Below are positions 20,502 through 31,414 of a stretch of 64,000 bases of DNA, piece by piece (position 1 is the first letter of the stretch; every line of letters begins with the position of its first letter). A program made the translations under genes and the position numbers. Under the pieces are notes generated by a model. The model was not told the DNA's origin, made no database searches, and saw only the letters and a program-made list of their open reading frames with translations. This DNA is from Staphylococcus warneri (lineage in GTDB: Bacteria > Bacillota > Bacilli > Staphylococcales > Staphylococcaceae): NCBI RefSeq assembly GCF_900636385.1, contig NZ_LR134269.1, forward strand, positions 2,294,001 to 2,358,000, given 5' to 3'.

Positions 20502-20570
20502 ATGGGAATCATTTCAGGTATCATTTCTTTAGTTAAAACAATCATCGACCTTGTTAAAGGCAACAAATAA
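20502..20570 (+). CDS. PSM-alpha-type phenol-soluble modulin 2, identical in protein to the first
   Basis: The 22-codon gene encodes the same peptide as 20368-20436, and the two DNA copies differ at one silent base (ATT to ATC in codon 7). It follows TTGGAGGG. The sequences between the copies differ, so duplication and homogenisation appear limited to the coding part and the ribosome site. It is part of a three-gene unit ending at the terminator at 20713. Identical tandem PSM genes would raise peptide dose. Confidence 0.88.
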   Translation: MGIISGIISLVKTIIDLVKGNK

Positions 20571-20637
20571 TAAGATGACTTAAAAACTTGTACAAACCCA
20601 AAATAAACTACAATTGATAGAAATGGAGGACTAAATT

Positions 20638-20697
20638 ATGGAAATCGTAACAAGCATCATTTCAATTATCAAAACAATCCTTGGCTTCTTCAAATAA
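20638..20697 (+). CDS. PSM-alpha-type phenol-soluble modulin 3
   Basis: A 19-residue peptide (begins MEIVTSIISIIK, ends LGFFK), preceded by ATGGAGGA. It is shorter and has a different N terminus from the other two but keeps the amphipathic Ile/Lys helix. The MEIV start recalls S. aureus PSM-alpha3 (MEFV). It is the last gene of the cluster, 16 bases before a strong terminator. Confidence 0.85.
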   Translation: MEIVTSIISIIKTILGFFK

Positions 20698-20712
20698 TAA
20701 ATAATGATACAT

Positions 20713-20745
20713 AAAAGAGGTGGGACCTATCGTCCTACCTCTTTT
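20713..20745 (+). terminator. Terminator of the PSM cluster
   Basis: A 14-bp stem AAAAGAGGTGGGAC / GTCCTACCTCTTTT with one wobble pair, flanked by A and T runs; it may also stop minus-strand transcription. Confidence 0.85.
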
Positions 20746-20773
20746 AGTTTGGCCATTAACATCTATTTCATAG

Positions 20774-21391
20774 TTAAAATATAAAATCAAACAATGTCTT
20801 TATCGTATCGTTTTCGATAATGATAAATATACCTAACCCTATATAAACAACTGCCATAATCCAACGATTAAATTTTTCAACGATTTCTCCAATATCCTTA
20901 ATATCAGCTAACCGTTGTGCTGTATAAATAAGTACAAAAATAAGAATAACGAATACAATTAGCGTCACAATAAGCTGACTGAAATTTAAAGATACAAAGT
21001 AAGGTACAAACAGACCTATATTATCTGCACCACAACTTGCTATCGTTACCAGAGCAACAATTCCCACTAATTTTGACAAACCCTTATCATTTAAAGCGTC
21101 TTTTGCTCTTTTTTCTCCTTCACAATCATCAAAAATTGCAACTTTAATGCCTAAATAAATGGGTATTAAACCTAATAATCCTAGCATCCATTTTTCAGGA
21201 ACATAGTGTAATACAAATGCGAAAAATAAACTAATGATAATTAACGTCATCGATCCTAAAAATTGTCCTATATAAATGTCTCTATATTCCTTTTTAGTAT
21301 GAGCTCTAGCGAAATATATCAATAAAATGACTAATAAATCAATCGCCGTTGCTGTGTATAAAACTATTGCTGTAAATATAATTGAAAGCAC
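20774..21391 (-). CDS. CadD-family cadmium resistance transporter
   Basis: 205 residues if the GTG at 21391 is used. It has GGAG at about 10 bases, whereas the ATG eight codons upstream has no ribosome site. Five to six membrane helices and the family motif ATAIDLLVILLIYF at the N terminus, CGADNIGLFVPYFV (Asp in a helix) and a conserved GQFLGS are present. CadD confers low-level cadmium resistance by export. This copy is chromosomal, beside the PSM locus; no adjacent cadC-type regulator or metal operator is visible. Confidence 0.82.
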   Translation of the reverse strand: MLSIIFTAIVLYTATAIDLLVILLIYFARAHTKKEYRDIYIGQFLGSMTLIIISLFFAFVLHYVPEKWMLGLLGLIPIYLGIKVAIFDDCEGEKRAKDALNDKGLSKLVGIVALVTIASCGADNIGLFVPYFVSLNFSQLIVTLIVFVILIFVLIYTAQRLADIKDIGEIVEKFNRWIMAVVYIGLGIFIIIENDTIKTLFDFIF

Positions 21392-21473
21392 TAATATCAC
21401 ACTCCATCTATACATAGCTATTGTACATCATCTAATTTCATTTCTTAACATCGGTCATAGATAACATAAAAAA

Positions 21474-21642
21474 AGAGATTAGAACATCATTAAGCTCCCC
21501 CACTTTAAAAGCAAAGTGTGACACCTCGATATCAGGAACTCTCAGATTAGGTTACAATACGTCAAAAATTAAGAAGCATCTGGTTTAAATGTAATATTTA
21601 ACGCATCGATTAGATCCTAAAGAACTTTGTTCTAACCTCTTA
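21474..21642. repeat. Degenerate inverted-repeat element in an intergenic region
   Basis: AAAGAGATTAGAAC at 21474-21487 is mirrored by GTTCTAACCTCTTA at 21629-21642 with about 140 bases between. The interior has no open frame. It may be a remnant of an insertion sequence or a miniature inverted-repeat element, but no target duplication is obvious. The rest of 21416-21973 holds only AT-rich sequence and short palindromes, including one at about 21806-21826 that could be an operator for the protease gene. Confidence 0.35.
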
Positions 21643-21973
21643 TTGGATAAAATGATTTTTCTTTATAATAAAAATTATCATATCTATATAAGAAAAGATA
21701 TAGATATTTCGTGAAATTATTTGGTAATGCCATATTTTTGATATATAAACATGTTTCTGGTAACTATAGATGAAAGGATTAATATTTGAACCTTTATCCT
21801 AAAATTAACAAATGATCATTTTGTTAGTATCATTAAATAATTATAAAAAGATTTAAGTTTTCTATTGTAATGCAACTTATTTCGCATATAATTGGGGGTA
21901 ACAAAGGTTAAAAAATGATAAACACACATTTCAAATGATTTTATACTAAACAAACACAAAGGGGATTTATATT

Positions 21974-22830
21974 TTGTCATATTTCAAACCAATTAAAACA
22001 TTGATTTGTAGCACATTAATCGCTTCACTTGCAATGTCTGCAACAGCCACAATGTCACATCAAGCACATGCAGATAACGATTATTATTATCGTGATGGAT
22101 TAAATTATCCTTCCGATCAACAAGCATATCAAAAAGCTAAAAAAATTAGTAAGCGTTCGATTAGCATTCAACATTACACGAAAGCGAATCAAAATAATTT
22201 AAAAGCCATTGGTCGAGTATCGAACATGAACGGTCACAAAGGGAAAGGGAAAGATTCGATGGGGACAGGCACTGTTATTGGTGATCATACTCTAATTACA
22301 AATGCACATGTCATTGATGATAAAAATGGAAAAGCCGCTTCCGCTAAATATATTACTTTCGCAATGAATCGTGATGACAAACATATCCCATATAAGTTCC
22401 ATGCATCTGATGTAAAAAATTACCGCATTATGACATTGCTATTGTACACACTAAAGAAAAAATGTCTAAATATGCTAAGCCTATTCGTATCGCATAAGAT
22501 AAAGAAATTAATAGTTTGAAATTTAATACACCACTATATTCATTAGGCTACCCTTGGCAAAATGGTGATAATACGAAAGCCTATTACAGTCAATTAAGAT
22601 TTACACAATTTTCAGCCAATGGTACTGAAATTATGACTAAAGATATCTTTAGAGCAGGTGCCTCAGGTTCTCCAATGTTAGATAGCAAATATTCTAAGAT
22701 TTATGGTCTGCGTACTTACGGTTATAATCTATGGAATAATTCTACTGACAAATACGCCAAACAAGAAATGGCAGGCGGTGAATCATTTAAAGGTAAAGCT
22801 GGTCAATTTGTAAAAGATAATATTAAATAA
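21974..22830 (+). pseudogene. Secreted V8/glutamyl-endopeptidase-like serine protease, frameshifted and interrupted
   Basis: TTG start with AAAGGGGA upstream, then a Sec signal peptide ending HQAHA-DN and a chymotrypsin-fold protease of the staphylococcal V8/exfoliative-toxin-like group. The catalytic His is in TNAHVID. The Asp (DIAIVHT) lies in another frame after a one-base loss near 22425. A TAA at 22495-22497 then interrupts that second frame. The Ser is in RAGASGSPM near 22665. Both lesions separate the triad, so no active enzyme is expected unless sequencing errors explain them. Before inactivation it would have been a secreted protease about 280 residues long. Confidence 0.85.
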
Positions 22831-22835
22831 TATCA

Positions 22836-22891
22836 AAAGGTACGCAAATCACTACAATTATCATCTAAAGTAGTGTCATTGCGTACCTTTA
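22836..22891 (+). terminator. Terminator of the protease pseudogene
   Basis: Stem AAAGGTACGCAA / TTGCGTACCTTT with an inner CACTACAA / TAGTGT helix, then T-rich sequence. Confidence 0.8.
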
Positions 22892-22939
22892 TTTTTATAT
22901 GTTTTTTTCACGTGAAACTTTTTTATTCATCAATTGTAA

Positions 22940-24139
22940 TTATTGTTGTGTGATAGTCCAATGATATGGGTCTGAAAATTGTGACCAGTCTGCATCAATT
23001 TCACGACTATCTAATAAACACTGATCGAGTGATTTAACTATCTCTTCTTTCTCTAAATCTGTTCCAATAATTACAAATTGTGTATGTCTATCTCCATATT
23101 CAATATCCCATTCTTTTGCAACATCTGGACGTTCTTCCAAAATACTTTCCTGTTGTGTTCTAGACATACTAGCTACCCAATACGTCACTGGATGAATGGA
23201 GCATGATGACCCTGCTTGTGATAACAGGCAAGCAACTTGATTATATTGTGCTAACCAGACAATACCTTTAGCCCTTACAATGTTATCTGGCATTTGTTCT
23301 AACCATGCATTAAATCTTTCAGCATGAAATGGAAGTCGACGGCGATACACAAATGAAGAAATCCCATACTCTTCTGTTTCAGGTGTATGTTCAGCATGAC
23401 CACCTTCTGTTAATTCTTTAATCCATCCTGCAGACTCACTCGCCTTTTCAAAATCAAAACGTTGTGTATTCAACACTTCTTTTAAATCTACTTCTGAATT
23501 AACTGTTTTAATGATCTTAGCATCTGGTTGCAATGTAGTTAAGATTTGTTCTAAACGTTCTAATTCTTTTTCGGAAACTAAATCCGTTTTATTGATAATC
23601 ATTACATCACAAAATTCTACTTGGTCAATCAATAAATCAGCAATTGTTCTTTCATCTTCATCACTTACACTTTGATCACGATCTATTAATAAATCCTCTG
23701 AATTAATATCATTAATAAATCGATTTGCATCAACAACTGTAACCATCGTATCTAATCTACAAATCGCTGTTAAATCAATACCTAATTCTTCATCTATATA
23801 TGAAAATGTCTGAGCGACGGGTACAGGTTCAGAAATACCAGTAGATTCTATGACAATTTGATCGATGCCACCTTTTTTCACAATACGTTCAACTTCTTTG
23901 AGTAAGTCATCTCTTAATGTACAACAGATGCATCCATTAGATAGCTCTACTAATTTTTCATCCGTACGTGACAAGCCCCCGCCTTCTGCCACTAAGTCTT
24001 TATCAATATTAACTTCACTCATATCATTTACAATAACTGCGATACGTCGTCCTTCTCTGTTTTGTAAAATATGGTTTAATAATGTCGTCTTACCAGAACC
24101 TAAATACCCACTTAAGACAGTTACTGGAATTTTAGCCAT
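22940..24139 (-). CDS. CobW/COG0523-family GTPase, probable zinc metallochaperone (YciC/ZagA-like)
   Basis: 399 residues. Walker [12 protein letters not shown] (residues 11-21), the metal-binding CxCC motif [10 protein letters not shown] (Cys70, Cys72, Cys73), Walker B-like [10 protein letters not shown], and the guanine specificity motif NKTDLV are all present, followed by the C-terminal CobW domain. Family members of this subgroup load zinc into client enzymes under zinc starvation. A near-perfect Zur box lies 24 bases upstream of the start, supporting zinc rather than cobalt. Monocistronic, cytoplasmic. Confidence 0.9.
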   Translation of the reverse strand: MAKIPVTVLSGYLGSGKTTLLNHILQNREGRRIAVIVNDMSEVNIDKDLVAEGGGLSRTDEKLVELSNGCICCTLRDDLLKEVERIVKKGGIDQIVIESTGISEPVPVAQTFSYIDEELGIDLTAICRLDTMVTVVDANRFINDINSEDLLIDRDQSVSDEDERTIADLLIDQVEFCDVMIINKTDLVSEKELERLEQILTTLQPDAKIIKTVNSEVDLKEVLNTQRFDFEKASESAGWIKELTEGGHAEHTPETEEYGISSFVYRRRLPFHAERFNAWLEQMPDNIVRAKGIVWLAQYNQVACLLSQAGSSCSIHPVTYWVASMSRTQQESILEERPDVAKEWDIEYGDRHTQFVIIGTDLEKEEIVKSLDQCLLDSREIDADWSQFSDPYHWTITQQ

Positions 24140-24162
24140 AATATACGCCCTCTCTTATTTGT

Positions 24163-24183
24163 AAATAGTAATTATTACGTTTT
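24163..24183 (-). promoter_or_regulatory. Zur box upstream of the CobW GTPase gene
   Basis: The 21 bases centred on GTAATTATTAC match the Gram-positive Zur consensus (AAATCGTAATNATTACGATTT) at 19 of 21 positions and lie 24 bases before the start codon. Confidence 0.8.
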
Positions 24184-24264
24184 ACATTCTATAGGGTTAA
24201 TTCCGATTTATCAATAACGATTTTTATCTTAATAGGGCCATTCATCATATTATTTTTACAAATA

Positions 24265-24329
24265 TAAAAAGGCATAGTCTTAAGCATCTAGGATTTTTAC
24301 CTTCCCTAAATACTTTTAACTATACCTTT
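24265..24329 (-). terminator. Terminator of the patatin-like gene
   Basis: AAAGGCATAGT / ACTATACCTTT pair across a long loop, with a U tract on the minus strand after the stop at 24363. Confidence 0.65.
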
Positions 24330-24362
24330 CAATACAAAGAATAATATATTAAATCAATTCAT

Positions 24363-25226
24363 CTATCCGTTTAAAAAAGATTTTAATTGTTCATAATCTG
24401 CAGCACCTTGTTTAACGGCTGCTTGTGCTATTTCTTCTCTCATATCTGCATTCACAGTATTATATTGATATGCTTGTAAAATTGACACCACTTCGTCACT
24501 AGGTTTTACAACATAAACATCTTTCCCGTCAGCTTTCATTTGTTCTACGAGTTGATCAAGCGTATATGGTGTTTCAATTGGTAAGTTAGTAGTTAACACA
24601 ATCACTTTATCTGCATCATCAACGACATCAGGATTTTCCATTGAATAAGACCCACCATCATAATAGTGGTATCCATTAATTGGAATCGGTTGCCATACAC
24701 CTTGTAAGGCAGAACTCGCTGCTAGTGCATCTATTAATGCTACACCAGATTGTGCATTAAATACTTTACGTTCAGATGTCTCTAATTCTGTTCCGACAAT
24801 ATTTAGTTTGCCATTCCATTCTAACGGCACACTACCTAATCGATTTCTAATCATATCACGACGTGCGTCTAGTGATACATTGGGTTGAGTATTTTTAGAG
24901 ATTTCTCCCATACCATCAACCCAAGCCTTAGTTGATTTACTTTCTTTCGCTAATTGATCAAACGCTTGGAATAATTCTCCCATTTCTTTATCAGAAATAG
25001 GTGTTGTTTCATTAACTTTTTCAATAATTTGCTCCTGCCAAATTGTATCCCAATCAATCATTGACGATATCGTTGTACTTACTTGAGACCCTGCAGATGT
25101 ACCAATGATATAATCTACAGTTCTTAAATCGATCCCTTTATCAAACAATCCTTTTAAATATCCAATGTGAAATGCGATGCCATAATGACCGCCACCACTT
25201 AGTGCTAATGCTACTTTTGAATTCAT
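24363..25226 (-). CDS. Patatin-like phospholipase
   Basis: 287 residues with the oxyanion loop SGGGHYGIAFHIG (residues 10-22), nucleophile elbow GTSAG (Ser44) and the catalytic Asp in YYDGGSYS (about residue 190). That is the complete Ser-Asp dyad of bacterial patatins, which act as lipid acyl hydrolases. No signal peptide or membrane helix is visible, so it is probably cytoplasmic. It is monocistronic; the physiological lipid is unknown. Confidence 0.87.
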   Translation of the reverse strand: MNSKVALALSGGGHYGIAFHIGYLKGLFDKGIDLRTVDYIIGTSAGSQVSTTISSMIDWDTIWQEQIIEKVNETTPISDKEMGELFQAFDQLAKESKSTKAWVDGMGEISKNTQPNVSLDARRDMIRNRLGSVPLEWNGKLNIVGTELETSERKVFNAQSGVALIDALAASSALQGVWQPIPINGYHYYDGGSYSMENPDVVDDADKVIVLTTNLPIETPYTLDQLVEQMKADGKDVYVVKPSDEVVSILQAYQYNTVNADMREEIAQAAVKQGAADYEQLKSFLNG

Positions 25227-25310
25227 ATGAATTAACCTCTTTATCTTTTATATTCGTTTACAATTGTAACTGGTAATTACATGTAGGTAAATTTTTAAGC
25301 ATTGTAGTAT

Positions 25311-25343
25311 AAAAAAGTCCTCTAACCTATACGGTTGAGGACT
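25311..25343 (-). terminator. Terminator of the xpt-pbuX-guaB-guaA operon
   Basis: AGTCCTC / GAGGACT stem extended by AACC / GGTT and followed by six U on the minus strand. Confidence 0.85.
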
Positions 25344-25356
25344 ATATCATAGTATC

Positions 25357-26898
25357 TTATTCCCATTCTATTGTGCTAGGTGGCTTAGAGGTAATGTCAT
25401 AGACAACGCGGTTAACATGATCCACTTCATTAACGATTCGACTTGAAATCTTCTGTAAGACTTCCCAATCGATACGCGCAAAGTCACTTGTCATACCATC
25501 AATTGATGTTACAGCACGGATACCGACAGTGTGATCATATGTACGGTAGTCTCCCATAACACCTACAGATTGAATGCCTGGTAATACAGTGAAATATTGC
25601 CAAATGTCTCTTTCAAGACCTTCTTCTCGCACTACTTCTCTTAAAATCGCATCTGATTCTCGTACGATTTCTAATTTATCTTCCGTAATTTCACCAAGCA
25701 CTCGGATACCTAAACCAGGGCCTGGGAATGGTTGTCTCCATACTAAATGCTCAGGAATACCTAATTCGATACCTAATGCACGTACTTCATCTTTGAATAA
25801 CGTATTAATCGGTTCGATAAGTTCAAATTCCATATCTTCTGGTAAACCACCCACATTATGGTGAGATTTAATTGTTTGAGCTGTTTTTGTACCTGATTCA
25901 ATCACATCTGTATAAAGCGTACCTTGGGCTAAGAAGTCTACACCCTTTAACTTAGATGCTTCGTCATCAAATACATAAACGAATTCATTACCAATAATTT
26001 TACGTTTCTGTTCTGGATCTGATACACCAGCTAATTTTTTCATGAAACGATCTTGTGCATTTACACGAATAATATTCATGTTAAAACCTTCACCGAATTG
26101 TTCCATAACCATGTCGCCTTCACCTTTACGAAGTAATCCATGGTCAACAAAGATACAAGTCAGTTGATCACCAATTGCTTTGTGTAGTAATACCGCTACT
26201 ACAGATGAGTCAACGCCACCACTCATCGCACATAATACTTTACGATCTCCTACACGTTCACGAATTTTTTCGATTTCAATTTCGATAAAGTTTTCCATTG
26301 TCCATTCGCCTGTACAATTACAGACACGACGTACAAAGTTTCTTAAAAGGTCATTACCGTATTCCGTATGACGTACTTCTGGATGGAATTGTACGCCATA
26401 GATACGACGTGATTTATCTTCAATTGCAGCATAGTTTGTGCTTGGACTATCTGCAATCACTTCAAAGCCTTCAGGAATTTCAATGACTTTATCTGAGTGA
26501 CTCATCCATACAGTTTGTTCAGATGGTAAACCGAAGAATAACTCGTCAGATTTTGCATTAATAATTGCTTTACCATACTCACGCTCATTAGCACGTTCCA
26601 CTTTTCCGCCTAATAATTTAGTTGTAAGTTGCATACCGTAACAAATACCTAATACAGGGATGCCTAAATTATAAATTTCTGGATCAATAGTGAATGAACC
26701 TTCTTCATAAACTGAATTAGGCCCCCCAGATAATATAATACCTTTAGGGTTCATTCGTTTAATTTCTTCAATAGAAATTTCATGGTCGTGCAATTCGCTA
26801 TATACACCCATTTCACGTATACGTCTTGTGATTAATTGGTTGTATTGGCTACCAAAGTCTAGGACAAGAATTAACTCTTGCTCTTTCGCCATTTCCAT
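25357..26898 (-). CDS. guaA: GMP synthase (glutamine-hydrolysing)
   Basis: 513 residues: class I glutamine amidotransferase domain (residues 1-200; nucleophile Cys86 in GICYGMQ, His in FHPEV), ATP-pyrophosphatase domain with P-loop SGGVDSS (about 225-232), and the C-terminal dimerisation domain ending in [11 protein letters not shown]. It converts XMP to GMP using glutamine and ATP. AAAGGAG stands 10 bases before the ATG. It is the last gene of the purine operon. Its 3' end is a known SaPI attachment site (SaPIbov type), which is unoccupied here. Confidence 0.98.
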   Translation of the reverse strand: MEMAKEQELILVLDFGSQYNQLITRRIREMGVYSELHDHEISIEEIKRMNPKGIILSGGPNSVYEEGSFTIDPEIYNLGIPVLGICYGMQLTTKLLGGKVERANEREYGKAIINAKSDELFFGLPSEQTVWMSHSDKVIEIPEGFEVIADSPSTNYAAIEDKSRRIYGVQFHPEVRHTEYGNDLLRNFVRRVCNCTGEWTMENFIEIEIEKIRERVGDRKVLCAMSGGVDSSVVAVLLHKAIGDQLTCIFVDHGLLRKGEGDMVMEQFGEGFNMNIIRVNAQDRFMKKLAGVSDPEQKRKIIGNEFVYVFDDEASKLKGVDFLAQGTLYTDVIESGTKTAQTIKSHHNVGGLPEDMEFELIEPINTLFKDEVRALGIELGIPEHLVWRQPFPGPGLGIRVLGEITEDKLEIVRESDAILREVVREEGLERDIWQYFTVLPGIQSVGVMGDYRTYDHTVGIRAVTSIDGMTSDFARIDWEVLQKISSRIVNEVDHVNRVVYDITSKPPSTIEWE

Positions 26899-26925
26899 AA
26901 TTGTCGTTCTCCTTTAAATCTATAG

Positions 26926-28392
<1,467 letters not shown>

Positions 28393-28428
28393 TTAAAAAC
28401 AGCCTCCAATATTATATAGTTTGTTCTA

Positions 28429-29697
28429 TTATTTCACATTTTCTTCACTTTGTTTATAGTTTATACCATTAAAAAAGAAATTTAAGATAATTGCAGAGAT
28501 GGCACCTAACACAATACCATTTTGTGTTAACCAAGCAAATTGTTCTCCTAAACCTTTAAACGCTTGAGGTACAGCACTAATACCGGTACCTAAACCTACA
28601 GACACTGCAATAATTAATAAGTTATTTTGGTTTGCAAAATTAATATTACCTAAAATACTAACACCGTATGCCATTACCATACCAAACATCGCTATCATCG
28701 CACCACCTAAAACTGGTAATGGAATAATATTAGCTAAGGCACCTAGCTTAGGAATGCAACCACATATAAGTAATAAAATAACCATGCCATAGATAACTTT
28801 ATTTTTCTTAGCACCTGATAAAGATACTAAACCAACATTCTGTGAATATGCTGTATAAGGGAACGCATTAAATAATGACCCAATCACAATTGCAAGACCT
28901 TCCGCAGTGTAACCCTTACGAAAATCTTTTCGTTCTAATTTCTTCCCAGTAATCTCACTTAAAGCGTGATAGACACCAGTAGATTCGATTAAACTCACCA
29001 TAGCGACAATAAAGAACACTAAAGTTGCACCTAAATCAAAGCCAAAGCCTGAAAAACGAAATGGCATAGGAATACCTACCCAATGTGCTTCACCTACTTG
29101 CTTAACATCTACAAGACCAAAGATTGCTGCTAACACTGTTCCAATGATTAATCCAATTAAAATTGCAATTGATTTTAAAAATCCTGTCGTAAATCGTTGC
29201 AAAATCAGTATCACAATGAGTGTAACCCCACCTAATACTAAATTCTTTGGATCACCATAGTTTTTAGCACCTTCTCCACCAGCTAAATAATTCATTGCCA
29301 CTGGCATTAAATTGATACCAATAATCGTCACAACACTTCCTGTCACGACAGGTGGGAAGAACTTAACTAAATGAGAGAAGAATGGTGCAATGATAATCAC
29401 TAAAATACCTGATAAAAATAATGAACCATATAATACGCCTAGTCCTTTTGTCTGTCCAATTAAAATCATGGGTGCTACTGCTGTAAATGTACACCCTAAT
29501 ACAATTGGTAATCCTGTACCTGTGACTTTGTTCACTTGTAAGAATGTCGCTACACCACACATAAAAATATCGACTGTTACTAAATATGCAATCTCTTCTG
29601 GTGTGAATTTCAAACTTGTTCCTACAATAATAGGAACTAAAATCGCGCCGGCATACATCGCTAATAAATGTTGAATACTAAGAATGAAATTTTTCAT
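28429..29697 (-). CDS. pbuX: Xanthine permease (NCS2 family)
   Basis: 422 residues with about 14 membrane segments and NAT/NCS2 features: VLGCTFTAVAPMI, and ESTGVYHALSEITG with the substrate-site Glu. FPYTAYSQNVGLVSLSG is the NAT signature region. It imports xanthine by proton symport at the cytoplasmic membrane. Its ATG overlaps the xpt stop codon by one base (TAATG), so translation is coupled to xpt. Second gene of the riboswitch operon. Confidence 0.96.
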   Translation of the reverse strand: MKNFILSIQHLLAMYAGAILVPIIVGTSLKFTPEEIAYLVTVDIFMCGVATFLQVNKVTGTGLPIVLGCTFTAVAPMILIGQTKGLGVLYGSLFLSGILVIIIAPFFSHLVKFFPPVVTGSVVTIIGINLMPVAMNYLAGGEGAKNYGDPKNLVLGGVTLIVILILQRFTTGFLKSIAILIGLIIGTVLAAIFGLVDVKQVGEAHWVGIPMPFRFSGFGFDLGATLVFFIVAMVSLIESTGVYHALSEITGKKLERKDFRKGYTAEGLAIVIGSLFNAFPYTAYSQNVGLVSLSGAKKNKVIYGMVILLLICGCIPKLGALANIIPLPVLGGAMIAMFGMVMAYGVSILGNINFANQNNLLIIAVSVGLGTGISAVPQAFKGLGEQFAWLTQNGIVLGAISAIILNFFFNGINYKQSEENVK

Positions 29698-30275
29698 TAT
29701 TTTTCACCCAATAACGTCACTTTATTACCTTTTAATGATGCTACTTTACATAAAGATGATACGTTTAGACCTTCTGCTTCAAGTCTTTGTCGTCCATTTT
29801 GGAAACTTTTCTCAACAACGATACCAACACCTGCTGTTTTAGCGTTAGCTTGTTTAACAATATCGTTTAATCCAAGAGAAGCATCACCATTTGCTAAGAA
29901 ATCATCAATAATTAAAACAGTATCGTTTTCCCCAAGGAATTCTTCAGAAACAATAACCGTGCTTGTTTTATTCTTAGTAAAAGAATGAATATCTGTTTGA
30001 TAAAATCCATCCTTTAAAGTACTTGGTTTAGCTTTTTTAGCAAATAAGCAAGGTACATCAAAATGGAATGCTGCCATTATTGCTGGCGCAATACCTGATG
30101 CTTCAATAGTTAATATTTTTGTAATTCCTTCATTCTTGAATTGTTCAAAGAATGTTTGCCCTACTTCATTCATTAACTTTGCATCAATTTGATGATTTAA
30201 AAAACCATCTACCTTAAGTATCTTTTCATCGATGACTACACCATCTTCTTTTACTTTACGTCCTAACGACTCCAC
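29697..30275 (-). CDS. xpt: Xanthine phosphoribosyltransferase
   Basis: 192 residues from a GTG at 30275, 8 bases after GAGGAGG. Longer frames reach into the leader terminator, and the family length is 192. The PRPP-binding motif VLIIDDFLANGDASLG (about residues 125-140) is intact, and the purine-site segment EASGIAPAIMAA precedes it. It converts xanthine (and guanine weakly) to XMP for salvage. First gene of xpt-pbuX-guaB-guaA, controlled by the upstream guanine-class riboswitch. Confidence 0.97.
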   Translation of the reverse strand: MESLGRKVKEDGVVIDEKILKVDGFLNHQIDAKLMNEVGQTFFEQFKNEGITKILTIEASGIAPAIMAAFHFDVPCLFAKKAKPSTLKDGFYQTDIHSFTKNKTSTVIVSEEFLGENDTVLIIDDFLANGDASLGLNDIVKQANAKTAGVGIVVEKSFQNGRQRLEAEGLNVSSLCKVASLKGNKVTLLGEK

Positions 30276-30321
30276 CCAGAAAACCTCCTCAAAATTATGT
30301 AATCCATAGACTTGTTGATAC

Positions 30322-30356
30322 AAAAAAATCCCCAAACTTTCAATAAGTTTCAGGAT
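30322..30356 (-). terminator. Expression-platform terminator of the purine riboswitch
   Basis: On the minus strand ATCCTGAAACTT pairs with AAGTTTGGGGAT and is followed by seven U, 47 bases before the xpt GTG. It would be formed when guanine is bound. Confidence 0.85.
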
Positions 30357-30555
30357 CTATGAGGGAACGTGCAATACATTGCGTATAATTGCAAATAAAG
30401 AAGTAGATACGCCAAATTAATCGATAATTAAAAATGTATACAATAAGATATAGAGGTCGTTTGTATGCTATTTAAAGAAACTTATATCAACGACACATTA
30501 CACTAGTCCTTCGTGTTGTTTGAACGATTTAAACTGCTCCTAAGTATTGAATTGT

Positions 30556-30627
30556 TACCCATAGTCATGTCGTTCAAGGCGACATGGTAGAAACTTCTAA
30601 AGCCATATTCTTCAGATTATATGAGTC
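30556..30627 (-). ncRNA. Guanine-class purine riboswitch aptamer upstream of xpt
   Basis: The minus strand carries the purine aptamer core: CTCATATAAT, ATATGG, AGTTTCTACC and GACTATG in order and with normal spacing. P1 is only partly paired, while the P2 and P3 arms are intact (CTGAAG... and CATGTCG / CGACATG). The base equivalent to position 74 is C (GACTATG), which specifies guanine/hypoxanthine rather than adenine. About 200 bases separate it from the terminator, more than in the B. subtilis xpt leader. Confidence 0.92.
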
Positions 30628-30793
30628 ATATAAATTATTTAATGATGATAGCAAATTTTAGCTACTTTTTCAATATCTATTAAATTACGATCATCGTTGA
30701 ATTAACAGTATTTTTACTGAAAGCGTTTGATATATAATTCAAAATTAAATTTGGTAGATAAAGTAGTAAAATTATATATTTATATAAACAAAA

Positions 30794-30819
30794 GTTTTAT
30801 AATTGAATGGTAAGGGTAT
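30794..30819 (+). promoter_or_regulatory. SigB-type promoter of the general stress gene
   Basis: GTTTTA, a 14-base spacer and a perfect GGGTAT, 39 bases before the start at 30858. Confidence 0.75.
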
Positions 30820-30857
30820 AGATTTTGAAAGTAGAGAAAATATAAGGGGCGATAATC

Positions 30858-31265
30858 ATGGCAGAAATTACAGTAGTAAAAGACAAATCAGAATTATACA
30901 ACGTGATTAACCAAAAGAAATCTGAAGGCTATTTAGAAAGTGAATTAGCGGTTATTAGTCGTTCAAAATTACATTTAGATGATTTACACGACTCTCAAAT
31001 TAGTTTAATTGCTACAAGCGGCTCATTCAGTGATCGCATGTCTAGATTACTTATCGGTGAAGATGGTGAACAAGCTGTTCTTACAAGATACGATTTAACT
31101 GATGAAGAAATCGAAAATCATAAACAAGATATTCTAGACAACAAAATTTTAGTTGTTGCAAGACGCGACCGTTCTTCTCATAACGAAGTAGAAGAAAATA
31201 ATGCAGCTTACGAAGAACTTGATATCACACATTATGCTGCTGAATCTAAAGGCCCAAAAGCTTAA
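30858..31265 (+). CDS. General stress protein, GSP17M/YflT-type domain
   Basis: 135 residues: an N-terminal alpha/beta GSP17M-like domain ([23 protein letters not shown] ... [16 protein letters not shown]) and a charged helical C terminus. Proteins of this type are SigB-dependent stress proteins of unknown mechanism. GGGGCGA precedes the ATG. The SigB-type promoter upstream and terminator downstream make it an independent stress gene. Confidence 0.82.
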   Translation: MAEITVVKDKSELYNVINQKKSEGYLESELAVISRSKLHLDDLHDSQISLIATSGSFSDRMSRLLIGEDGEQAVLTRYDLTDEEIENHKQDILDNKILVVARRDRSSHNEVEENNAAYEELDITHYAAESKGPKA

Positions 31266-31300
31266 GACAATCTCGTGAAAATGAAATGGATATAAAAAGG

Positions 31301-31346
31301 ACACCATAACTTGTACGCTAAGCCGTTTAAGTTGTGGTGTTTTACT
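31301..31346 (+). terminator. Terminator of the general stress gene
   Basis: Stem ACACCATAACTT / AAGTTGTGGTGT (one wobble) followed by a T-rich stretch. Confidence 0.8.
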
Positions 31347-31414
31347 TTATAAATTTATCCATTAACAGAAATAAACATATGCTATAATTTAAAAAATATA
31401 TTTTTGGGGGTGCC

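Noticed and set aside
20368..20697. Delta-toxin (hld) or PSM-beta
   Set aside because: Peptide length (19-22), MGII/MEIV starts and location beside mpsA fit PSM-alpha; delta-toxin is in RNAIII and PSM-beta peptides are about 44 residues.
25357..25380. Second SaPI insertion at the guaA 3' end
   Set aside because: The site is a known SaPI target but here it is followed directly by the operon terminator and the patatin gene; no integrase or repeat is present.
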